Assembly: GCF_029633865.1 (NCBI RefSeq)
Contig: NC_079224.1
Span: 22,877,677 to 22,941,676 of the forward strand
Direction of reading: 5' to 3'
Length of the DNA stretch: 64,000 nt
Source: Lampris incognitus
Lineage: Eukaryota > Chordata > Actinopteri > Lampriformes > Lampridae
Shown: positions 43,640 through 55,175 of the stretch, one piece after another
How the letters are laid out: every line of letters starts with the position of its first letter
Position numbering within the stretch: the stretch's first letter is position 1
Notes under the pieces: model-generated
The model's input: only the letters and a program-made list of their open reading frames with translations
The model's database searches: none
What the model was told of the DNA's origin: nothing
Position numbers and translations under genes: made by a program

Positions 43640-44400
43640 CTCTCAATGTCTTTCTCTCTCTGAATAACGTCTCTTCCTGCCTTCTCCTGTATATATGAAT
43701 GGTGCAATGTGAGTTTCCCCTGTGTCCACGTGTAGTCTGTCCTTCTGCCAGGTCTGCATGGTGACAGTGGCTGCCAGCTGGACACTGCTTGGCATCCTCC
43801 TCATCACACTCTATATAGCTTATAAATCCATATAATTTTGTTATCCTGTTTCAGTGTAATATCTTTCTGTCTCTCTCTGATGTGTGACTAATGTCTTTTC
43901 TTGTCTCTTCTCCCATGAAGATGAATGGTGTGATGCAATTCTCCCCTGTGTGCAAGTGTAGTCTGTCTTCCTGCCAGGTCTACATGGTGATGGTGGTCAC
44001 ATGGCTCAGGTCCTAGGATGTTCCGGTGGCATCTGGACACTGCTTGGCATCCTCCTCATCATATTCTTCATATGTCTTACAATTCCATTATAATTCTGTT
44101 ATCCTTTTTCAATGTTGTATTTGGTAAATTGGGTTTTATTCTGTACACACAACACCCATTGCACATCTGTCCATCTTGGGAGAGAGATCCCTCGTCTGTT
44201 GCTCTCCCTGAGGTTTCTTCCTATTTTTTTTCCATTAAAGGTTTTGTAATGTCCGTAGACGCCTTGTCTTACTTTTTTTGGGGAGTTGTTTCTTATCTGT
44301 TTCAAGGGTCTGAGGACAGGATGTTGTGTTGCTGTAAAGCCCTCTGAGGCAAATTTGTAATTTGTGATATTTGGCTGTACAAATAAAATTGAATTGACTT
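43640..44400 (+). mobile_element. retroposon 3' region with internal duplication and (ATTGA) tail
   Basis: Two related copies of a module of about 220-250 bp (about 43645-43870 and 43872-44120) share GAATGGTG, CCCCTGTGT, CTGCCAGGTCT, GGACACTGCTTGGCATCCTC and a TTCTGTTATCC stretch. The 3' part (GGGAGAGAGATCCCTCGTCT, CCCTCTGAGGCAAATTTGTA) ends CAAATAAAATTGAATTGA, a common teleost retroposon terminus with poly(A) signal. Confidence 0.65.
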
Positions 44401-44519
44401 AACAGTAAACATATACAAGTAAATTTCAATAAACAAAAATAAATATTACATGCCCTGAAGGAGTAAGAAGAAGTAACCTGCTTATCTGGTCCTACCCCTT
44501 TTCTCTTTTTAATCAATGT

Positions 44520-44881
44520 CCATCCATCCATCCATTTTCCAAACCGCTTATCCTGCTCTCAGGGATGCTGGAGCCTATCCCAGCAATCATTGGGTGGCAG
44601 GTGGGGAGACACCCTGGACAGGCTGTCAGACTATCACACACACACACACATTCATACCTAGGGACAATTTAGTATGGCCAATTCACCTGACCTACATGTC
44701 TTTGGACTGTGGGAGGAAACCGGAGCCCCTCGGAGGAAACCCATGCAGACACGGGGAAAACATGCAAACTCCACACAGGACGACCTGGGATGACCCCCAA
44801 GGTTGGACTACTCCAGGGCTCGAACCCAGGACCTTCTTACTGTGAGGCGACCACACTAACCACTGTGCCACCGTGCCGCCC
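44520..44881 (-). repeat. V-SINE, full-length, inverted
   Basis: The reverse complement runs from GGGCGGCACGGTGGCACAGT at 44881 through the CATGTTTTCCCCGTGTCTGC centre to TGGATGGATGGATGGAC at 44520. It keeps both promoter-box-like segments. Confidence 0.9.
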
Positions 44882-45039
44882 ATTTTTTTAATCAATGTAC
44901 ATGATGTTTATCATGACTACTAGTCCAGGTATCCAACCCAGTGTCCTTCATACACAACTTAAATAATTACCTCAGTTTTCATCATCATTATACATGCATA
45001 ATGAACATGCAGGTGCCCATCCACCATGTCCAACACTCA

Positions 45040-45070
45040 CAGAAAGAACACCAGAAGCAATAGTATCATT

Positions 45071-45109
<39 letters not shown>

Positions 45110-45600
45110 GGTGAGCTTCTCCTTCTTGGGACAAACAAGGCCCCTTTCTGATCCCTGTACCTCTCAAAGATTATTTCTTTGTACATCCTCTTAAACTGTT
45201 TAATATTTTTACTCTGCTTGAGTTCTACATCAAGACCATTCCACAAAGTCACCCCACAGTTTGAAATACTACACATATTCTTAAGATTGGTAAGCACATA
45301 AGTTTTTTCAAATTCAAATTTCCTCTTAAATTAGACATCCCCTTTCTATTTATGACCTTCTTCTTTTTTTAATATCACCAGGAAATGTTTTTTTCTCTTT
45401 TTTTACTTTGTACATTATTTGTGCGGTCTTCGGTGGTTCACGAAATCCTACATTGTATACTATCCTTAAGGTTCTTTTTTGTGGTATGCATAATTGTTGT
45501 AAGTCGCTTTTGTATGTAGTATTACCCCACACCTCCACACAGTCATTTAGATACATTTTGTTGTGGCAAAGAAACAGAAATAATCTATAGGTGATATAAA
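45040..45600 (-). mobile_element. LINE ORF2 C-terminal fragment
   Basis: The minus strand reads YLNDCVEVWGNTTYKSDLQQ and KRTLRIVYNVGFREP (45556-45420). In another frame it then reads NMCSISNCGVTLWNGLDVEL and KNIKQFKRMYKEIIFERY (45290-45130). These are post-RT motifs of a teleost L2/Kiri-like LINE, with a frameshift near 45350 and a (CAT)n array at 45073-45109 near its end. Confidence 0.65.
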
Positions 45601-46410
45601 CTATAACTATAGTTTAAACTAGTTATATTAATGGAGGAAAGGAACTGCAGAGGAACCAGATTAAATAGAATCATAAAAAAATTATTCATCTATAAAATGG
45701 ATTTTGTAGTCCTATAGGAAATGGAATTTGAACATACAGTACAGTATCAACTCCATCAAATATTACGTTACTGTTGCCTAATCTTCAGCAATAGAACAAA
45801 GAGAGGTGAAATCATTGATAAATCAGATGTTTGGTTCGGCTTCTCTCAGCCTTAAGGTTTGACCTGGTCATCTGATGTTTATTGTGTTAATGAGCCGCAT
45901 AGCTTCTTGTTCCTGTTAAATTTAGATGGAAGCGAAACACATGAGAGAAATCTGCAATGAACAACCAGCTGTAATTTTTCTGCTTGAAGTCAAAGATACT
46001 GATTACCCAACAGTACTAGAATTTCATGCTTTCGGCTGAGGAATGGTAGATGAGATGGGTTTGGGTGACACCAAGTATGTAGTTCAGTTCAGACAGAGGT
46101 GATGGGAAAGATGTTGAATACTGTAGCAGACTCTGCTTTGCCTGGACTCTCCATGTCAGCATGTTGTCCTTGTACGCACCCAAGAATCTGCATGGGCTGC
46201 CATGTGCTGCATGACCATGCTGCTGAGCATGAATAATCTCATGGGATTGAGAGTCAAACACTATCTCTTCACTTCTCTCAGTATTGAGCATTAGGGAAGG
46301 TCCATTTTACCAACAGAAGAGCTCTGAATGCTAGAATATGTTTATGCGTGATAACATCAGTGCCAACATGCAGGCAGGCTAAGAATGGCAAAATGACAGA
46401 AAAACATTGA
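45601..46410. other. no recognised gene
   Basis: AT-rich sequence without motif; the 46016-46291 ORF (minus) has no family signature. Confidence 0.35.
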
Positions 46411-46423
46411 AGTTAATGTAATT

Positions 46424-46865
46424 GGGGCATCTGGGTAGTGTAGTGGTCTATTCCCTTGCCTAACAACATGGGGATCCCAGTTCGAATCCCTGTGTTGCTT
46501 CCGGCTTGGTCAGGCGTCCCTACAGACACAATTGGCAGTGTCTGCGGGTGGGGAGCTGGATGTGGGTATGTGTCCTGGTCGCTGCACTAGCGCCCTTACT
46601 GGTCGGCCAGGGCGCCTGTTCGGGGGGAGGGGGAACTGGGGGGAATAGCGTTATCCTCCCACGCACTATGTCCCCCTGGCGAAACGCCTCACTGTCAAGT
46701 GAAAAGAAACTGCTGGAGACTCCACATGTATCAGAGAAGACATGTGGTAGTCTGCAGCCCTCCCAAGATCGGCAGAGGGGGGTGGAGAAGTGACCGGGAT
46801 AGCTCGGAAGAGTGGGGTAATTGGCCAGATATAATTGGGGAGAAAAATGGGGAAAGAATAAAAAA
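46424..46865 (+). repeat. tRNA-derived SINE, full-length
   Basis: Head GGGGCATCTGGGTAGTGTAG, box B CAGTTCGAATCC, body and GAGAAAAATGGGG tail. Similar AGTAATRTAATT sequences at both flanks suggest a diverged target duplication. Confidence 0.87.
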
Positions 46866-47892
46866 AGAAGAAAGTAATATAATTGCCCATAGTATTGCTT
46901 TTGCCTCCAGCAGTATGCAAGGTGAATACAATAAGCACAAAGTGAACTGACTCATCAATGGGGAGCACCTATACAAATAACCATGCATGAGCTTGAACAG
47001 GGCAGTTTCTACATTGGGCATTTGCCTGCCACTAGCCACAGAAGACTATATTTTCTTTTCCTCATATAACATACAATAAAAAAAAAGGAAATTACACATT
47101 AAAGGTCAGCTTTTCACATTTTAGCCACAGATTCCCTTTAAGAACCTAAAACAGCAGCTGACCAGCAGACGTGCTGTGTAATCTGCTTTGTCTCAATGCT
47201 GTTTGATAATTTCCATACTAATTTTCAGTTAATTACACATTTTTTGTTGCTGTTCATTTTCCTCTATCACTGCGCTCCTTCCTTCTCAACCATTTTCCTG
47301 GGGGAGCCCAGTTGGCCTCGCATCGCGACTGGTGAGGGATGTAAAAATTGAGAATTAGCGAACAAGCCAAAGCCAGTAATTGTTAAATTGCAACAAATGG
47401 ACCCCAAGTGAGCTAGGCAAATAAACCTATAAATCAACAAGGCCTACACAGGCCAAGTTTATCTAAATTCTAATACTATGCTCAGTAATGGAAAAACTCT
47501 AGAAATGCCATTTCAAAAAGACCCCAATGTAATCCCTGGTCCACTGGGGCCTATTTAATCAATGCTATAGACATGAGCATAGAGGAGGAACAGTCTCCAA
47601 ATGGAACTGGAGTTCTGAGTCAGCTCACAGGAGATTAAAAAGCAGAGAAGGATGAATAATGGAGGAGGAAAATGGTGGGAAAATTGCCGAATGTGGCAAA
47701 TCATCAAGAACACCCCCTGCAAATAATTCAGAAGTAAAAACAAAAAAACAAAACAAAACAGTATAAGCATACTAAAATGGAGTTGGCTTCAAATTTTGCA
47801 TGCTTCATTTTTTTGGTGAGGAATTGTTATTTCATTAACAAGCAATGCTCATTTGCAGTTTAGACGACCTGGAATATTGACGTCTGAATTGT
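46866..47892. other. no recognised gene
   Basis: AT-rich, no exon or repeat family recognised. Confidence 0.35.
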
Positions 47893-48099
47893 TGTTTTTT
47901 TTCCCCACACTTTTTCTCCCCAATTATACCTGGCCAATTACTCCACTCTCCGAGCCGTCTTAGTCACTGCTCAACCCCCTCTTCCAATCTGGGGAGGGCT
48001 GCAGACTACCACATGCCTCCTCCGATACATGTGGAGTCACCAGCCGCTTCTTTTCCCCTGACAGGGAGGAGTTTCGCCAGGGGGATGTAGCGCGTGGGA
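47893..48099 (-). repeat. tRNA-derived SINE 3' half, inverted (split copy, part 1)
   Basis: Reverse complement of the SINE body from the tail (TTTTTCTCCCCAATTATACC) to GGATGTAGCGCGTGGGA, where a LINE begins. The SINE head reappears at 49757. Confidence 0.82.
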
Positions 48100-49756
48100 C
48101 GTGCCGGTGGTGAAGACTACATCCCTCATGGATGACCAGGTTCTGCAGGTGACTGCATATGATATGAGAAAGACCCTCCCCTGAGTCAACCCACACAAAG
48201 CTGCGAGTCCAGACAGAATCTCAGGCCGAGCTATCAGGGACTGCGCTGAGCATCTGGCAGATGACCTTGCTGACATCTTCAACATCTCGCTGTCCCAGCC
48301 AGTCATTCCCATGTGTTTCAAGTCTACCACCATCATACCGGTGCCAAAGAAGTCCCCTGTGTCCTGCCACAATGACTACCACCTCATTGCATTGACTCCC
48401 ATCATAATGAAGTGCTTTGAGAGTCTGGTCATGAACCACATCAAGTCCAGCCTCCCCTCCACTCTGGACCCTCTCCCGTTTGCATACCATGCTAACCGCT
48501 CCACAGAAGTTGCCATAACCTCTGCTCTTCATCCAGCCCTGTCCCACCTGGAGAGAAAAAACAGCTATGTGAGGATGTTGCTCATTGACTTCAGCTCAAC
48601 TTTTAACACAATCATACCACAACACCTGATCAGAAAGCTGAGCCAGCTGGGCCTTAACACCTCCCTCTGCAACTGGGTGCTGGACTTCCTTACAGGGAGG
48701 CCACAGTCAGTGCAAAGTGACAAGATCACCTCCAGGACCATCAAACTGAGCACTGACGCTCCACAGGGCTGTGTGCTCAGTCCGCTCTTGTTCACCCTGC
48801 TGAGTCATGACTGCACAGCATTGTCCACCTCCAACCTAATTATAAAGTTCGCTAATGATACCACAGCGGTAGGTCTCATCAGCAACAACGATGAATCATC
48901 ATACCGTGCAGAGGTGGGTCAACTGGCGGCGAGGTGCAAAAACAACAACCTCTCCCTAAAAAAACTAAGGAGGTTATTACTGACTTTAGAAAGACCAGCG
49001 CCCACCATACCCATCTGACCATCAATGGTATGGACGTGGAGAGAGTCAGCAGTGTTAAGTTCCTGGGAGGACAGAGGACCTCTTCTGATCCTCACATGTC
49101 ACGGCGCTCTCCAAGAAGGCCCAGCAGCGTCTTCGCTTCCTGCGGCATCTGAGGAAGGCGAGTCTCCCCCCAACCATCCTCATCAAATTCTACAAAGGCA
49201 CCATAAAGAGCATTCTGGCCAGCTGTATCACTGTCTGGCATGGGAACTGCAAGGCCTCCAACCAAAAATCCCTACAGCGGATAGTGAAGAAAGCGAGAAA
49301 GATCATAGGAGCTGCTCTCCCATTCATCCAGGCCATCTATGATGCATGGTGCACCCGGAAGGCTCTCACCATCGTGAAGGACCCCACCCACCCTTCCCAC
49401 ATCCACCTCACCCTCCTACCCTCTGGCAGGAGGTACCAGAGCATCCGTACTGCCTCCACCAGACTATGCAACAGTTTCATTCTTCAGGCTGTGAGGTTCC
49501 TCAACAGCCTGAACACTTAGACCTTCCATAAAAGGACTGTTTGACCTTCTTACTCATTGTCCGTGTCAGGTGTGCTTGTGATGTTTAGGTCTGTGAAGTA
49601 ATTTTTGTTTTTAAGGCACTTTTTGTTTTTAATACTTATTGCATGTTCTTTGTTTTTATGTGCCGTGGTCCATGTGAAACGTAATTTTGTTCCCTTGTAT
49701 GTATGAGACATGCATATAAGGCAATGACAAAAAAAAGCAGTCTAAATCTAAGTCTA
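48100..49756 (+). mobile_element. L2/Rex1-like LINE, 5'-truncated, RT present
   Basis: Frame 1 (48311-49018) holds [58 protein letters not shown] and the catalytic region as [10 protein letters not shown] frameshift near 49000 is followed by MDVERVSSVKFLGG, then YDAWCTRKALTIVKDPTHPS and LLPSGRRYQSIRTASTRLCN to a stop at 49518. The 3' UTR ends in TCTAAG repeats. The expected FADD is FAND here, so a catalytic Asp is lost. Confidence 0.85.
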
Positions 49757-49796
49757 AGTTGGTAGGCAATGGAACAAAGGAACAGACCACCATGTC
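49757..49796 (-). repeat. tRNA-derived SINE head, inverted (split copy, part 2)
   Basis: TTGGTAGGCAATGGAACAAA followed by GGAACAGACCACCATG is the reverse complement of the SINE head. The segment between the head and the body is missing. Confidence 0.7.
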
Positions 49797-50166
49797 AGTT
49801 CTGAAATTGGTTTTTGCCGTGATGCCTACTTCTTGTAGTTAAAGTAGCAAACTAGCTGATAAGTCTCCACTGATTGGCTGTGACGTGAAGGTGCCACACG
49901 ATGTACTGTTGACACTTGATTGAGCTCAGCATCAAATGGTGTGGCTGGAAATGGCAGTTTCATGTGTAATGTAAATTCAGGGCCAGCCCCAATAAAACAA
50001 ATGAACCAAGCTTGCCAAATGATGTATGATTATTTTGACAGTCAACGAAACCAGACACTAGTACTACAGCATGTCACATCTTCTTTTTTTTTCTTTCTTT
50101 TTTTTGCTGATGCACACAGAGAGACTGAACTCTTTATTTTGGCCTTGTTAACACATGAGGAACACA
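49797..50166. other. no recognised gene
   Basis: Short unique-looking stretch with a T-rich run near 50090. Confidence 0.35.
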
Positions 50167-51600
50167 TACTTCTTCTCTCAGCTGTTCCCGTTTGGGGTTG
50201 CCACAGCGGGTCATCCGTTTTCATCGCTTCCTGTCCTCTGCATCTTTCTCTATCACACCAACCACTTGCATGTCCACCCTCACAATATCTCTAGACCTCC
50301 TGTTTGGCCTTCCTCTTTTCCCCTTGCCTGGCAGCTCCATCTTCAGCATCCTTCTCCACACATGTCCAAACCATCTCAATCTCACCTCTCTTGCTTTGTC
50401 TCCAAACCGTCCAACCCGAGCTGTCCCTCTACTATAAGAATAAATAACCTCTAATTGTTCCTAATCCTGTCCTTCATCGTCATGCCCAATGAAAATCTTT
50501 GCATTTTCAACTCTACCACCTCCAGCTCTGCCTCCTGTCTTTTCATCGGTGCCACCATCTCCAAACCATACAACATAGCTGGTCTCACAACCATCTTGTA
50601 AACCGTCCCTTTAACTCTTGCTGGTACCCTTCGGTTGTAAATCACTCCTGACAGTCATCTCCACCAACTCCATCCTGCCTGCATTCTCTTCTTCACCTCT
50701 CTTCCGCATTCCCCGTTACTTTGAACAGTTGACCCCAAGTATTTAATCTCATCCACCTTCGCCACCTCTACTCCTTGCTTCCTTGACATTCAGCTGTCCT
50801 CCCTCTCATTCACACATATGTATGCCATCTTGCTCCTACTGACTTTCATTCCTCCTCTCTCCAGTGCATACCCCCACCTCTCCTGGCTCTCCTCAACCTG
50901 CTCCCTACTCTCACTACATAACACAATGTCATCTGCGAACATCATAGTCCACGGAGACTCCTGCCTGATCTTGTCCAGCAACCTGTCCATCACCACCGCA
51001 AACAAGAAAGGGCTCAGAGCTGATCCTTGATGTAATCCCACCTCCACCTTGAGCCCATCTGTCATTCCAACTGCACACCTCACCACTGTCACACTTCCCT
51101 CATACATATCCTGCATCACTCCTACATACTTATCTGCCACTCCCGACTTCCTCATACAATACCACACCTCCTCTCTCGGCACTCTGTCGTATGCTTTCTC
51201 TAAATCCACAAAGACATAATGTAACTCCTTCTAGCCTTCTCTATACTTCTCCATCAACATTCTTAAAGCAAACATGACATCTGTGGTGCTCTTTCCTGGC
51301 ATGAAACCACACTGCTGCTTGCTAATCATCACCTCTCCTCTTAACCTAGCTTCTATTACTCTTATCTTCATGCTGTGGCTGATCAACTTTATACCTCTGT
51401 AGTTGCTACAGTTCTGCACATCACCCTTATTCTTGAAAATCAGTACCTGTACACTTCTTGGGCATCCTCTCAATTTCCAAGATTGTGTTAAACAATCTAG
51501 TCAAAAACGCCACTGTCATCTCTCCTAAACAACTCCATGCCTCCACAGGTATGTGAAAGAACTCATACAAAGCAAGAAAGTCAAATAGATGTAGATTTAG
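50167..51600 (-). mobile_element. RTE-clade LINE, 5'-truncated, RT remnant
   Basis: On the minus strand: IPVEAWSCLGEMTVAFLTRL (about 51540), IFKNKGDVQNCSNYRGIKLI (51450), QQCGFMPGKSTTDVMFALRM, then MDLEKAYDRVPREEVWYCMR (51209, motif A). LKVEVGLHQGSALSPFLFAV and MMFADDIVLCSES (catalytic FADD near 50935) follow, then post-RT YNRRVPARVKGTVYKM. Breaks occur near 51470, 51230 and 50790-50650. The 3' end at 50170 is the inverse of CAGCGGGTCATCCG-type RTE termini. Confidence 0.88.
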
Positions 51601-51983
51601 GTGGGGACTCACTGGGTTCTTACTTATTATTTGTCACTGTGCGCCTTCTTCTCTGTGTTAGTGGATGCATCCTACTCTGGTTATCACATGTTTAAAAAAT
51701 ACTGCTGGGTGGACATTCTCTGATACAGTCCCAAAGGGAAAAGTACTGAATGTCCAAAAACAACACTGTGTGAATAACACTGTATGACCTGCCTCTCCTT
51801 AAGATTCACACATTGTTTATAATTGATAAGACATTGTCCTGACCTTCATGTTGTCCTTTGTATTTATACCTCACCGACCAGTACTTTTCCATTCCCACAC
51901 AATGTCTTACAGCTTGTCTGTTTCACTCTATTTCACTTATGTGTGTGCTGTTTTTTACTGTATCTTTGTATATATATATATAT
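51601..51983. other. no recognised gene
   Basis: Unique-looking sequence; only the (TA)n at 51970-51983 stands out. Confidence 0.35.
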
Positions 51984-52031
51984 TCCTCATTAGTATAGCG
52001 GTCAGTATCCCCATCTGTGACCGGGTTCAGT
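51984..52031 (+). pseudogene. tRNA-Asp-like pseudogene, truncated, between TA repeats
   Basis: TCCTCATTAGTATAGCGGTC followed by AGTATCCCCATCTGTGACC closely follows the 5' two thirds of animal tRNA-Asp (acceptor 5' strand, D arm, anticodon arm). The variable/T-arm part is shortened to CGGGTTCAG and no 3' acceptor strand is present. The anticodon position reads GTG rather than GTC. Confidence 0.55.
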
Positions 52032-52033
52032 AT

Positions 52034-52035
52034 AC

Positions 52036-52093
<58 letters not shown>
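52034..52093. repeat. (TA)n-(TG)n microsatellite
   Basis: About 11 TA then about 18 TG units. Confidence 0.95.
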
Positions 52094-52096
<3 letters not shown>

Positions 52097-52574
52097 CAAG
52101 CAGATCAATGAACAACACCCAACAACTGTGAGGACTGTCTCATTGCAATTTTTCTGTGTTTTTCTGTTAACATATGATGCAAACATGAATCAATTTATAT
52201 GCTATGTACGTATATGTTCAAGACTTCTTGCATTCTTGCCTTGTCATCCCATTGCTCAGGCTTATAGGAATATGAGGGACCACAGTGACAACAACAAGTC
52301 ACTTGTTCACGCTGTGGTCCCTTTTGATTCGGTCAGCCAGAGCAATCACTGCTACAGAAATGTGTCCAATGTTATGTGATTTCTGATAGCTTTCCTTTCA
52401 CAATACTCATGTTACCATAGGCCCAAGAAAGAAAGAATTATAGAGCAGAGAAAGCAAAGGCCAACATTTCAGTAAGAATATGGCCAAACCTGTTATGTGT
52501 GTTCTTCCACAAAGTTGAACATGCAAGCATGCAAAGACCTTCCCTTCATACATACAAATTTACATGCAGCATGC
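52094..52574. other. no recognised gene
   Basis: No coding or repeat signature recognised. Confidence 0.35.
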
Positions 52575-52603
52575 ACGCGCGCGCACACACACACACATGC
52601 ACG

Positions 52604-52670
<67 letters not shown>

Positions 52671-52671
52671 G

Positions 52672-52753
<82 letters not shown>
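52575..52753. repeat. (CA)n microsatellite with GCACGC interruptions
   Basis: Nearly 180 bp of CA with two GCACGCACGC blocks (about 52599 and 52665). The ORFs are artefacts. Confidence 0.97.
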
Positions 52754-52755
<2 letters not shown>

Positions 52756-53510
52756 AGCAGCAGGTACAGTAGAAGACACATTATAATTCAGAAGTAGGAG
52801 ATGGCTTGTGTCGGTGGAGATGCTCTGTCAACCCATCTTATCAACTTAACTCTACTGTACCAGAAAGCTACTTGTTATTCCTTCTGCCTTCTTCTCGCCT
52901 TTTCTTTTCTCTTCTCCATCCTCTTGAAAGAAATAAATAAATGTATTTTTCCCCTTGATCCCAAGGACTGATTTCTCATTTGCCGCAGAACGGGAAGGCT
53001 CTCCAGAGCAGTGATTCTTCATTTCACCTGTCACAGCTAAAAAAAAAAAACCCCCAGCCAGCACACAATGAGCACAGGCAATATCTGTGAGGCTCTGGGG
53101 TTCGACTGCCACTACACCTTGTTTGAAGGGTCAAAAGGCTGGATTCAAATAAGAGGTTGAGGATACTGAGCAACTTAAAGGCTTAATGCCACTATGTAGT
53201 ACTCAGACCTTGAGAAAGTCAAGGAGGTTTTTAAGGACCTATTGTTCCCCCCAGCAGCACAGCATAAACAATAAATTGAGAGCAGGTGGGAATTAAACTT
53301 AGGAGATCTTGGGTACTAGATGGTTTCAGCTGCCATCCACATGTTAGCCTTATTTATCTACATTTACTTATTTACTACGTTTACTACATATTTATGGTCA
53401 GTGAGGCTAGATTTTTTTTCCTTTAAAAGGCTGTTTAAAGTTAATAAAGTTCTTTAAATTTCTATTCTGGAAGCATAAGTGAAGTCGATTTCTCTCTGCC
53501 CCGTGTGTTT
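52754..53510. other. no recognised gene
   Basis: No exon recognised; an A10/C5 run at about 53040-53055. Confidence 0.35.
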
Positions 53511-53565
53511 TACAAGACTCCAGAGGAATCCAAGGACTGGCCTCGGATTCCTCTGGAGTCTTGTA
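53511..53565. repeat. perfect 21-bp inverted repeat with 13-base loop
   Basis: TACAAGACTCCAGAGGAATC plus C (53511-53531) pairs perfectly with 53545-53565 around AAGGACTGGCCTC. Confidence 0.95.
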
Positions 53566-55080
53566 GTAGAACTGTCACCCAAATCAACTTAGATAGGGAT
53601 TTTTTTTTATGTTACTCCAAACTCTCCACCCGCTCCAAACTCTCCACCCACAAAAACAAATGCATAGAAGAGAGCTTGACTCACCAAAATACATTTGGTA
53701 ATTAAAGAAAGACAAACAGTAACATGTATCCAACGTGCCAAAACTTAAAGACAGCTTCTGTCTGTTTCAGTTGAAGTGTTTGAGTGAGCCATTAACAATA
53801 ATTTTATTGATATACCATGAACTCTGCTGTCATACCCCCCCTTCTTTTTTTTTGTTTCCTTTACAAAAAAAGTTGCAGGGGTAGAAGAGAGCTGTCCATC
53901 ACTGGTTAATAACGGTGGCTGACCCAAGCCTGCTGGGAACTGAACTGTAGTTAATTAGTGCACAAAGCCAGGGGGACAAAAGAAATGGGGGTGGGCACGG
54001 TGGGGGTTGGGGGATAGCTCACAGAGTTTAAAAGGGAGGATACGACCACAGTTTCGGGCTTGGGCAAATGGTTGGTGGTGGTGGTAGTAGGGGAGGGCAT
54101 CTTGAGTTGTGGTAGAGAGAGAGAGTTAAAGGGGGTGGGGGTGGGTTAGAATTTGCGTGTCCGTGGGGGGTGATTGAGGCGTGGGGGTGCTCGTGTGTGT
54201 GAGGGGTAGGGGTCTGTCTGACTTGAGTAGTGGGGGTAGTACTGGCAGACGGATGAATTAGCAGTGTGAAGGGGAGCCTTGTTTGAAAGCACCATGAGAC
54301 TTTAGGCTAGCTGTGCCCTGCCAGCCAGCACACACTACTGGAGCCCGATGAGGGACAAAGGACTGAGCGGGTCTGGTGTTAATGAACGTAAATAGAGGAA
54401 AGGAGAGACCCGCAGAGAAATGTAAAACCTGTTTACGTTAAAAAGAGGGGGGGAAAGACACTGCAAGAAAGAGACTGCTAAATGGCAAATGTGACACAGC
54501 CTTCTTTTTTTTTTAGTTGATAACATGGCTGACGATGGCATCTTAATGGTTATATCAGTCTAGTGCAGTGCCAATTGGCTGAATGCTTGTCAGCCTTTTA
54601 GATTTGACTATCTCATCTCTCTAAAGCTTAAGCCTAAAAAGAGATGGCACAAAACCATGGGTAAATGTTTTTCTACTTTCATGCACTTCCAATTACATTG
54701 TTTTTTGAATATATTCTTTTGTTCGGCAAAACAATCCCTGTCCTCAGAAGAGTGGCTAGAGAATGAAGTTTTCATCAAAACCAAGAGCCCCTTAAAGCTG
54801 ATATCCGGATTTCGTTTCTCAGTCATAAAGTTATTTTATCCATCTGGACTATGGAGTCAGGTTGCATGATAGTAAATGACATGTTTATATTCTATATATA
54901 TAGCTTACCACTGTTAACACTTTCGACCGGGTAGGACAACGCTGGTGGGCAGGACAAATGATTGACACGCGATGATAATGTGGCGGACTGGGGAAACCTC
55001 CAACTCCTCCCACCGCCTCCCAAACCTTAACCATAGCCTAGCCCTCGCCCAAACCGAGTGTTTTAGGCCTCACATTTATG
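53566..55080. other. no recognised gene; G-rich tract at 53975-54235
   Basis: Contains many GGG/GGGG runs on the plus strand (54100-54235 especially), a possible G-quadruplex-forming tract. No exon recognised. Confidence 0.4.
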
Positions 55081-55084
55081 CTCA

Positions 55085-55175
55085 ACGTTAAATACGTATA
55101 TGGATACGGACTCTGCGTTCATTTCGTCCGTATTCGCGCCCTTTTTCTGAAAGCTCACGGATACGGACGAAACGG
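55085..55175. repeat. GGATACGGAC inverted/direct repeat cluster
   Basis: GGATACGGAC occurs at about 55102 and 55159, and its inverse GTCCGTAT at about 55125. The 15-bp arms TTTCGTCCGTATTCG and CGGATACGGACGAAA differ at one base. Confidence 0.8.
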
